Below, in pieces: positions 54,591 to 64,000 of a stretch of 64,000 bases of DNA. A program made the position numbers and the translations under genes. This DNA is from Urechis unicinctus (Eukaryota; Annelida; Polychaeta; Xenopneusta; Urechidae). Every line of letters starts with the position of its first letter. Within the stretch, counting starts at the first letter, position 1. The notes beneath the pieces were generated by a model. It worked only from the letters and a program-made list of their open reading frames with translations, was not told the DNA's origin and did not search any database. The stretch covers positions 4,155,311-4,219,310 of the forward strand of contig CM067349.1 in NCBI GenBank assembly GCA_034190875.2. Reading direction: 5' to 3'.

Positions 54591-57500
54591 CTAAGGTCAC
54601 GCTAATTTACCAGTAAACTAACGTGGCTGAGACGGGCCGGTTAGGGGTCGGGCCCGACCCGCCTTTCAGAGGTAGCCATAAGTTATGGCAGCCCTTACCA
54701 AAATTTGCAACAACAAAGTCGGGCTCTGTTTGGCGCTGGGCAGCCTTTTCTCTACTTTATCTTGAATGAAGCTTACCCGAAATGAGCAGGGAGCACAATC
54801 CTGTGTAGTATGGATGATATGGGTTCACAACAAAAGTAAACTGATCAACCTACCGGGCTGACAGGGTGATCATGAAATTATGCCAACAGATATGTTGTGT
54901 AAGGGGTAATAGGGCTTATAAATGCGTATGAGCTTGCTATGCCAGAACCCCCATTGTATATACTACTATCTTGTTGGGCCTTATGTTCCTATGAAGAACA
55001 TTATATCAGGCATTGTATGCGACAGATACAACTACTGAGAAGGATAGTTAATCCAACCACTTTAACTTACAGCAATACTTTCAGAATGACACACGCACTG
55101 GTTTACCTCATGTTTAAGTCATGTTTGGTTGCAGCATCACCATTTTTCCACATTGAGGCATGGAACACTTTATGATATGATGTAGGTCGATCGACCACAT
55201 TAGATTAAACGAATTCATGTATAGCACATGCAAAATCCCTATGTTCAGCATCCTAAAATGTCAATTCAATCTCATTGCTGCAATATCATGCAAATCATAT
55301 TATTGAATATCATTTCTACACTGAAAGACGCCTAATGCTTACCATATGATTGCGTTTAGCCACAGGATATGCACCATATTGGATTTAAGTGCTGAATTAA
55401 TGAAGTGCACAGGCTTTCACTAAGCACTCGGAATGGTTCGGCCAATATAATAGTGTTAGCAATTTGACAAAGGGGTGTTTTATGTCAAACTGAAAGTTGG
55501 CATGATATAGTGTATCCATTAGAAACATGTAAGCATCGGTAAAGAAAAAGTTTAACGGTGACCATCAGACCCGTATTCACCAATGAACAAGTCATCAACA
55601 TTTCTACAGGATCTTGTTATACACTCGCCGTCAATTTGGCGAAGTAATGCTATATAATCCCATCAAACCCCGTATGTCGTTATATTCTTAGACTACGTGC
55701 GTAGTCTACTGTCGATTTTGCGTTGAATTGCTTTTCCATCGGACTTAAGCATATCCCGATGTTATGATGGCACACGTCGAAAGTGTAAAAACCGCACAAA
55801 AACTTCCCTCGAGGATGATCGGGAAAATGACAGCAATAAAAAGCATTTTCAGAAGCGTCCATTGTGGCGGAAATAGCATCAGTGATACCGGTGAGCTGTA
55901 ACTGCAAAAACTCTGACAAGTTTTTCACTAGAAAGGAAAACGAATAAGCAAACTACATTGACAGAACTATATTGACAGAACTATATTGTCAACAACATTG
56001 ACAAATGTGTCACAAAGTAACAGCGTATTCCGTTCAATTACGCCATTACATCTCACAACACTCATGTCAATGTCAACTGGTTGTATTTACTTACTGGTTA
56101 AATGTTTAGTTATCGGAACTACATAAAAATAACCGGATAAAACATACATTAGGGCATACATTTGATATTGGGCCTTGATCGATCCTTTAATTGTGTATGA
56201 TTAATGTAATAGTTGTGTTTTTGAAGTACGTATACATCGTAAGGATAGCTCATAGACGACCTCTACATGACCTTTGCAGGTTAAGCTTAAATATGTTGGC
56301 CTAAGAATTTATTGGTCAGCTGACACAGCCACTGGGCATATTGTTCAGATATGCATGATATGTGTAGGTTCTGACGTTATGTAACTTAAATTGTAAAATC
56401 AATAGCGTGGCCAAGGGTTATCAGAATGATTACGCACACATCGTTTGATATAACAAGTCCAATCAGCTATAATCTCAATTATATAATGACACCATCATCC
56501 GTTTGCAATTGACACTAGCAAAGACGGGATGAATAAATGTTTGGTTCATTCATGAACTACAAGACGAATGTCTTATTCCAACATTAACAACGCAGAACTA
56601 CAGTAATACACAGCAAAGGGTCAACATTTATTTCACATACATTTTGTCAGACGGACGATATCATGTTTTCATTTGACAATAAATCACATGCCGATAGCCT
56701 TGACATACGACATCTCCTTGTCATATACCTCTTATTGCTGTGTCACTCGGCAGCAGTTTATATATCTGGACGCATTCATCAGATAATCACATGAATAAAT
56801 AGTGCTGTGTGAACATAAATCTCACAGCTGTTAGACGTAGGTCTGTGAATATTCCAACCAACTCCACAGTTACAAACACTGAACAGTCGTTTATGTTGCT
56901 AGGCTGAAAGTTAATATCATTTACAGCAACAGCAATAATGGCTCTATCTGCATGCTGCAAAGGTGAGTGTGACATCTGCCCGACGTTCACCCAGTTACTG
57001 CATAGAATATATATGACCATTCTATTATCCAAGAAATTACTTGATTTATATAGTTCTGCGGGTGAGTGTGGGTGCAAATATCAATGCAAAGCATTATATG
57101 TATTCCCTTGTATTTAGTTCAAATGCAGTAGTGTTCTGTAAAATATGGATTACTGCTTGTTATGTACATGAGGTACGTTAATCCTGCCAGAAGGCGAAGC
57201 TGCTAACATAATGCCTAGGCTTGCTGCTAAGCCTCTTGAGATATGCGCATAAATACATCGAAGCTAATACCCTACTCCCTTAATCTCTTGGAGTGTTAAA
57301 TGGTATTTGCACTCATCGATTGTAAAAGCAGTATGTCCGGTATGTGCAATTTATTTAACCACTCGTACCACATTAAGACTAGGTAATATCCAATTGTACA
57401 ACAAACGGCATACACGACATTTAAGATCGTTCGGAGTCGTCGTTTTTTATACGCGGACGACTTGGATGGTACATGCTAGTGTCAGCATTTATAAAAGTCT

Positions 57501-57800
57501 TATCGCATTTAGGTTGGGATACGATACAGTACTCGATACAACGGGGGAGAGATCTACATGAACAGCTGCCAAATCTCTTGCCGGGCTACCGCAGTGTGTC
57601 TACTCAATGATTCAGAATTGTTTACAAATTTTCATCTGTTGGGAAAGACTTTGATTTAACGTTGGAATCGATGGATCGAGTCGTTATAGACCACGCATGG
57701 CTGATGTAATGCGGTTTGTATGCATCGTATGTAAAACGTGAGGTAAAAATTTAAACATCCGGTTTGTTGGACATGGTGAATTGCATTCATATTCATATTT
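54591..57800 (+). repeat. Duplicated 3' flank of the Polinton relic, copy B
   Basis: Direct match to 16976-20560 without the SINE-like insertion. A block of about 75 bp near 55770-55845 is extra here. The 80-100 codon frames inside (54939-55175, 55680-55928, 56787-57077) are not kept in the other copy. No gene is seen. Confidence 0.75.
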
Positions 57801-57999
57801 GTCTTTGAATGCCACAAATACCTTGTTATATGCCATTAACTCCGTTCGATCATTGGAGATGCCGCCGAAACGATTCCCACAGAACAATGCGCGTCGAGGC
57901 CAAACGTACGTACCAATAAGACTCGTCCCCCTGCAGGCCCTTTGATCTATCTGATCGAGTAAAGTACACAAGGTTAGGGCAAGGCCTGAGTAGGTTGGT

Positions 58000-58985
58000 G
58001 GTAGCGGATGTTGACAGAGACTTCACTGCCGTTCCGTGCACTATAGATACCAACTTAGATTCGTTACCATGGTTAGGACAATTTAGCATAAATTCACACA
58101 TTTTTTCAATGAACAAGTAATATGACCGAGGAAATCTATATCTGATTTAAACAGACTTCAAACTGGTATAGGAGCGATGTATTCAACACTGCTTGGGTTA
58201 TATATGCGTTTCGATAATGTACCGTCATGCATATCGATTCACAAATTATTGACATGATAGGCCCTAAATAAATCCACTGGTGTGATTATATGAAAACACA
58301 AATCGCCACTAACACGGATGATGCAGATTGTCAACCATCATACTGTAACTACAGCGCACGGAGTGTGGATGACAAAGGCAGCATAAAATAACGCGCTGCC
58401 ATTGAAATGTTCGATCTCATTGACCATGCTCGCGGCACTACTTATTCCAGAATAAGGGTTCCGAGCCATTGATGTCAGATAATATATAGTGATATCGTCA
58501 ATAGAGTGCCGCCAATAATAAGAGAGTGTATGCGCAGGTAAAGAGGTAATGAGAAAGTCGCGAAAGGGACTGAAGCAGTGTCTACATGGACAGCTGTATA
58601 CATAGTTGGGAAATAACCTTACACGAAATCTATTATTACTGTGAGATAGATAGGCATATGCAAATATTGTGATTAATAATAAATGTGTTCTGAACCATAT
58701 ATTATATATTCACTGTGTTTGCAATTAAATGCCGATGTTATATTCTCACTTATCATTTTGAGGTATGATTACCACAACCTTGTCATCAAAGACAGCAAAG
58801 ACAGAGAAATGACATCATACATGCAAGAATGATTTAAAAGAATTGTGGGTCATTCACCTCAAGAACTAGTCCCTCTCCAAACCCGATGTCGAACACTCAG
58901 TATGCTATCTATGTGACCTTCAACATGATTATGATTGCCGCGGAAGTCCCCATAACTTCTCATTAGCCGCCCTTATCCAACGCGT
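58000..58985 (-). repeat. Inverted repeat block, start of the second direct PAN-kringle segment
   Basis: Nearly identical to 31640-32645. Together with the following 5 kb it forms a direct repeat of 31640-36480, displaced by about 26.4 kb. Confidence 0.75.
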
Positions 58986-59424
58986 TTTCTGTAAAAAAAA
59001 AAGTCATTAAAGATCACCCTCACAGCTTCAATGACATGTACAAACAGGTGCTGTTTGATTTGTTTGTTGTCAGGCAACCTGAGTGGCATAACACGCATCT
59101 GCACATAAGGCGCCTGTGAAATATGCATGCCAAGTCTCCAGTGGGAGATATTTGAATGGTCTCTAGGTCTCTGCCCTATGAAACTATGTCCCAAATTTCT
59201 TAATGTAGGCCTTGGAAATTCTCAATTTAGTGAAAAGTGGCGCACAATTACTTAACTGAATTCTCGGTTCATCAAAGCGTGTCTATTATTCATATTCACC
59301 GTTGGCAAATGTTGACAAAAAGCCACGAAGACGCACCACATCAGGTATTATATATCTGCAGTACTTTGAGCTGTTGGAACATTTGCAGTCTGCAAGTCTA
59401 AGCTCGACGCACTTTGATCGTACA

Positions 59425-59736
59425 ATGCATTACAGAGGATACCAACTGACGTTTATATTGATTCAGCTTCTCTGTAGTTTGCCGATCGAGTGTTATACTG
59501 GAACTGTAACTTTCCATGAAACAGACATAAGGCTGATGAGAATGTTTCACACTATCCAAATATACGGATGGCGGTTCGGTTCTGTCACAGCAAACAAGAA
59601 TGTGTTGTACGATGCTTTGTACAACCAAACTGCTGTCATGTCCGTCTGTATCGTCATTCACATGGATTCTTTGCTGGCTCTTTAAGTGATAAAAGGTGTA
59701 ATGAAAATCAAAGACGTGTGTTTATACAAAGACAAG
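59425..59736 (+). pseudogene. PAN-like exon, frameshifted copy
   Basis: Almost identical to the exon at 33073-33379, including the signal peptide and donor (AAG/GTATCG at 59736). The 5-bp GGTTC at 59573-59583 is present twice, shifting the frame before the cysteine-rich part. The downstream frame is open from about 59568. The following intron (59737-60017, 281 bp) and kringle exon are intact. As assembled, this copy would not give a PAN domain. Confidence 0.75.
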
Positions 59737-60017
59737 GTATCGTCGATTAGTTTGCTTTTGCGTAAATTTGGCTTTGATTAAATCTTAATGATAATTTGAT
59801 GGTAAGAGCTGCAGTGGCGGTTGAAAAAGTTAATCAAAGTAATCATTGTTTGTAGATGCTTATGGAATCTTGATATCCAGGACATAGTCGAAAGTGTGTC
59901 TGGAGATGAGGCGTTCCAATGAGGCATATCACCAGATCACTTGCTGAGATCTTCTAGCCTAATCTCATATGAAGTATTTCATCAACGCAATGTATTTTTT
60001 TCACATATGCTCATTAG

Positions 60018-60277
60018 ATTATGACTGCAAATTTACAACACTTGGATATGAATACATCGGGAATAAGACTGTCACTGTCAGTGGAAGAACGTGTCAGCGC
60101 TGGGACACTACTTATCCACATCACCATTCCTTCACAGCGGCAAGTTTTTCACGAGACACCGGGATCAGCGCCGTCGGAAACCGATGCCGTAACCCCGATG
60201 GTGAGTCAGGTGGACCGTGGTGCTATACCACCGACCCTTCTCGTCGCTGGGAATTGTGTCCCGTCGTCTTCTGCTAA
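60018..60277 (+). CDS. Kringle-domain exon, right copy
   Basis: Complete kringle: GRTCQRWD, NRCRNPDGESGGPWCYTTDP, RRWELCPVVFC, then stop. The acceptor TGCTCATTAG ends at 60017. The domain itself is intact and keeps the tryptophan lost at 33.9 kb, but the exon before it is frameshifted. It is followed, as in the inverted copy and unlike the middle copy, by the hydrophobic and SGNH-like ORFs. Confidence 0.85.
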
Positions 60278-60325
60278 TTGATTGTGATAAAGTAGATTTT
60301 GTCAATATAGACCATATTGCATGGC

Positions 60326-60569
60326 ATTGACATAGAGCCAGCGAATTTCCTATACCATAATGTTACTATGGCTGGATATTGTGCAATCTGTGTTTAATTT
60401 AGTTCGTACTGTCGTACCAGTGGATGAAACGTTAGATAGGCCTATTTGGTGCCAGATTTCAGGAAACATATATCTTATTGTGACTTGCATGTTTTGGTTT
60501 TGGTTGCGACGTCATTATTGCTTCATTATTTCATTGACAGTTCTTAAGGCTGCTGTTTCTGTAGCGTGA
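60326..60569 (+). pseudogene. Short hydrophobic ORF, right copy
   Basis: Homologue of 11749-11997. An in-frame TAG replaces the fifth codon, leaving an open frame from ATG 60360 (69 codons). CQISGNIYLIV followed by FWFWLRRHYC is well conserved. Function unknown. Confidence 0.4.
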
Positions 60570-60659
60570 TGACAATTATGTTAAAAAATCAACTTTAGTT
60601 GTTTGTGTGTTGTTTATGTTAACATTGTGTTATGAGCAATGTTTGATAATGGAATAACA

Positions 60660-61096
60660 TGATGAGCCGTGTTCATGTTGAATGTACGGTTTGCGAGGGC
60701 AGGTGGGTTTTTGTGAACCACCATCATGCTAGTTCGGGATGGTACGACATCTATAACCTTAAGGCAGCCCAGTTTCCGCCACAGGCTAGATTGGTCTACC
60801 GCGTATAACTTCCGCCTTGTGCAGCTGAACACTGAGAGCAAACGTTTCAGCATAACTTTGTCGATTTGTCCATTTTTGAGAAGGTAGTTTATATTCCGTT
60901 CGCGTTAATTCTGTTCAATGGTTTCGCCATACCTCTGGTGGGGTTAATTATTGCCCATTCGTTCGTAGCGTGCTTCCACATGAAACCATCCTTTGTTATT
61001 ATCGACATCGCCACTAACTTCGCTCAGGATAAAGACCCTTTAAAAATTGCTTCAAGCATTATCGACTTTGCAAACCACATTCTTTTCAAAAACTGA
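60660..61096 (+). pseudogene. SGNH-hydrolase-like ORF, shortened copy
   Basis: Matches 10825-11610 through SGWYDIYNLKAAQFPPQARL, a frameshift near 60805, and then a second open frame, 60866-61096, with KPSFVIIDIATNFAQ and PLKIASSIIDFANHI. About 30 residues before KPSFV are deleted and a stop follows HILFKN. It is non-functional. 61097-61796 continues the alignment with 10483-10820 and neighbouring sequence without a usable frame. Confidence 0.45.
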
Positions 61097-61796
61097 AACG
61101 GTGTGTTCATTCCCCTTCCCTGCACATGGGTTTCTGGGGTTGTCCTATCGCTCTTTGGTCGTGAGACTCCATTCACCCTAACGCTCCCCGTCGTTAGAAC
61201 CAAGTAATCTACCTCTCTTACTAAGGTAGTTCATAACTCCATCAAACTTAATTGGCATCAGCCTCAACACACACCGGTTTCATTTTTTTATCACAATTAA
61301 CATCTTTTCACCACACAGATACGCACTCATAGCACTCATATGCTTTCACAACCTATTATTTATTTAATCTTTTCCTGTTATGCCCACTGACAGTAATTGT
61401 AACACATTTGCATCTGTAGCTCACAATCTCATCTGTCCTTTTCTTGTCATCTGACACTATCTGGAACATGCTGGTCATTTAAACGTTCCCTCTAGCATTA
61501 TATTGCCCACTCTGATTGCCCTAGTTTGCCTCGCTCTCAGATACCGTACTCATTTGTTTGAAACAATATTAATGGCAATCACCCTAGCAATATCCGTGAC
61601 ACGTCTGGCACTTAAGCTAGCCTTATATCGTTGTTCTGTATAACCTGCTTGCCATCACCTGTCACGCTCTGACAGATACCATAACACGTTTGTTATTCAT
61701 ATGTTACAACATTAATGGCAACCATCAAGCTCAATCTATTCATGACACATTGGCTACACTAGCTGGCATTTATCATTTGTCATTGGACCACATCCG

Positions 61797-63532
61797 TTGT
61801 TTCGACCTGTCACGTATGACAGACTCTTTAACATTTGTTTGGTCGCCTCCCAGGCTGTAACCCTAGTGGCCACTTCTCCTGTCTCTACAGCAACCTCTCA
61901 TCCACTGCAATCCGAGTTCGACCAGCTGCAGTCTACACTTTCAGCTCTTACTAGCATAGTCCAGGACATGCTACACCCCAAGTCTGTTCAGACAGCTCAA
62001 GCCAACAGTGCCGTTGTGCCTCTTCACTGATTCTCCTGTTTCCTTGACCATAGACTTGCCCGTCGACCTACCAGTGTCCTCTCCACTCACGCTGTTCCTC
62101 GGGCTGAGAATATCAATTAACAATCTTGCTGTCGAGCTGGGTTACAGCAGGGCATCATTCACCAATAAATATGTTTATTGTCAGGAAATCGCAAATCCTG
62201 ATGCGTTGCAGGCCTACACTATGAGCCTCGCTGGTCCATCAGACGTCCCCATTCTCAACTATGCACCAAGGAAACGCCGTGTTCTTACTGAGACCGATTG
62301 GAGTTCGGCCTTGGATGACTTTTTGTCCATATATTCTGAGGCTCAGCCACAGCACCTTGCCGACCTCATCACATACGGCAAGTTCATAAAACATATGAAG
62401 ACACGTCGCCTTAGCTGGCGGCATTACGGCGAGCAGTTCAGGCGTGAAAGGGAGCTTACCCACTGCTCGTTGGCATCCATGAGGCTCGACCTCCACATTT
62501 ATGCAGCCCAGAAAGCGCCTCCTCCCTTCACCTCACACTCACTCTCTTCTGCCTTTCGGTCCAGCTTCAGCTCCTCTTCCTCTATTCTGTCCAGCTTCAG
62601 CTACTCTTCCGCCTTGCAGTCCAGCTTCAGCTCCTCTTCTGCCTTTCAGTCCAGCTTCAACTCCTCTTCCACCTTGCAGTCCAGCTTCAGCTCCTCTTCC
62701 ACCTTGCAGTCCAGCTTCAGCTCCGCTTCTGCCTTTCAGTCCAGCTTCAACTCCACTTCCGCCTTGCAGTCCAGCTTCAGCTCCACTTCTGCCTTTCAGT
62801 CCAGAATCAGCTCCTTATCTGCCTTTCAGTCCTGCTTCAGCTCCACTTCTGCCTTTCAGTCCAGAATCAGCACCTTATTTGCCTTTCAGTACAGCTTCAG
62901 CTCCTCTTCTACCTTTCAGTCAAGCTTCAGCTCCTCTTTTGTCATTAAGTCCAGCTTCAGCTCCACTTCTGCCATTCAGTCCAGCTTTAGCTCCTCTTCT
63001 GCTATTCAATCCAGCTTCAGTTCCTCTTCTGCCTTTCAGTCCAGCTTCAGCTCCACTTCTGCCTTTCAGTCCAGAATCAGCTCCTTATCTACCTTTCCGT
63101 CCAGCTTCAGCTCCTCTTATGCCTTTCAGTCCAGCTTCAGCTCCTCTTCTGCTTTTCAGTCCAGCTTCAGCTCCTCTTCTGCCATTAAGTCCAGCTTCAG
63201 CTCCTCTTCTGTCTTTCGGCCCTCCTCCATTAGTACCGACCACGTACTCAGGGTGTACTGCTTTCACTCCTCAGGTTCTCGCCGTAGCAACCCCACAGCA
63301 TGCCTCATTTAACAATCCTGCCCAAAATGCGGTCGACCACACCCTCGTTTTCTTTGCTGACCTCCTGTCCCTGCGAGCAGATCTGCTCACAGCAAACCCT
63401 TCCGTCAGTCTAGCCCTCAGCAGAGCAAGCGAAATATGTACCCCGGTTAACGCCAGTAAATTCAGAGGCAACCCCAAACAAAATTTCGCAAACGGTTTTT
63501 CAAAAGGGTTTCTTCTGCATATTCAAGGTTAA
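61797..63532 (+). pseudogene. Gag-like retroelement protein with Ser/Pro tandem repeats (right copy)
   Basis: Same organisation as 33942-35948: leader 61797-62030, core 62008-63312 (WSSALDDFLSIYSE, RHYGEQFRRERELTHCSL) and C-terminal frame 62501-63532 (TPVNASKF, then NGFSKGFLLHIQG). The core and C-terminal frames are offset by +1 exactly as in the middle copy. The repeat array is about 22 units long. No reverse transcriptase or recombinase follows in the remaining window. Confidence 0.55.
62535..63215 (+). repeat. 30-bp tandem repeat array (about 22 units)
   Basis: Same unit as at 34735-35635, with fewer copies. Open in two frames. Confidence 0.9.
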
Positions 63533-64000
63533 AAATTCACCCCATTTGTATAAACATTTTCAATCAGCTTTGCTTCATCTACTTATTGTCGAAGAAAGAA
63601 TTATCCACGAGAAGACATTTGGCAAGGTATATGCACCCCCACCCATTCCCTCACTTAAAACCCTCACCACTAGTATTTAGACAGAAGTCCGTCCCGGCAA
63701 GTTCAGGCTGCTACATAATATTTCCTATACCTATGACAATACTTCAGTAATCCATAACATCCATCGCCACAACCTAGTATGCCAATGTTCAAGACACTTT
63801 TTCTATATTCCAAAAGTACGAGCCAAACAGCTACCTTACCAAACGTGAAAATACCGAAGCCTTCAGAATAGTTCCCCTACACCCCTCACAGTACCACCTC
63901 ACCAGTTTCTATTGGAGTTACTTTGATACATGTTTACACATGGACTTTAGCAGTCTTCTTGGTTATTGCGACAGATTGCGTGATTTTTCGACCTTCAGCC
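63533..64000. repeat. Downstream part of the duplicated segment
   Basis: Matches 35949-36395 almost base for base, with a short extra stretch near 63625-63645. No coding sequence is seen. Confidence 0.7.

Noticed and set aside
1..64000. tRNA or rRNA genes
   Set aside because: No cloverleaf with convincing A/B boxes and no rRNA core sequence was noticed; a tRNAscan-type search could overturn this.

Overview
The window looks like invertebrate animal nuclear DNA. It is AT-rich, has very few host genes, and is filled with decayed transposons and diverged repeat copies. Three copies of an apparent spliced gene with canonical splice sites encode PAN-like and kringle domains, which are extracellular animal modules. 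SINE-like, Ty3/gypsy-type and gag-like remnants are also present. The phylum cannot be fixed from the sequence; a lophotrochozoan or a cephalochordate would both fit.

The central feature is a 13.1-kb Polinton/Maverick element (40077-53191) with about 274-bp terminal inverted repeats. It carries a major capsid protein, a packaging ATPase, several conserved small membrane or coiled-coil proteins, a zinc-finger protein, a retrovirus-type integrase and a protein-primed family B DNA polymerase. Capsid and ATPase frames are open, but integrase and polymerase are interrupted by frameshifts and a nonsense codon. It sits inside the polymerase gene of an older, deleted Polinton (about 37.7-40.08 kb, resuming at 53192-54590). 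A third Polinton relic lies at about 14.0-17.0 kb. The two relics share a nonsense codon and the same 3' flank, so they descend by segmental duplication from one copy that was already dead.

Around these lie repeat families in direct and inverted copies. One large segment (31.6-36.5 kb, repeated at 58.0-64.0 kb and partly inverted at 9.9-13.0 kb) carries a small secreted PAN-kringle gene, a short hydrophobic ORF, an SGNH-hydrolase-like ORF and a gag-like ORF with a 30-bp tandem repeat. The 31.6-57.8 kb interval and what follows it look like tandem duplication with a period near 26.4 kb, of which 13.1 kb is the young Polinton.

Layout: 1-8.7 kb diverged repeats; 9.0-10.0 kb Ty3/gypsy integrase relic; 10.0-13.0 kb inverted gag-like/SGNH-like/kringle segment; 14.0-17.0 kb Polinton relic A; 17-20.6 kb its duplicated flank with one SINE-like insertion; 20.9-31.3 kb repeats, including a 2.3-kb AT-rich insertion with a long (AT)n microsatellite; 31.6-37.0 kb PAN-kringle/gag-like segment; 37.7-54.6 kb Polinton relic B split by the young Polinton; 54.6-57.8 kb duplicated flank; 58-64 kb second direct copy of the PAN-kringle/gag-like segment. 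No rRNA, tRNA or CRISPR array was recognised.
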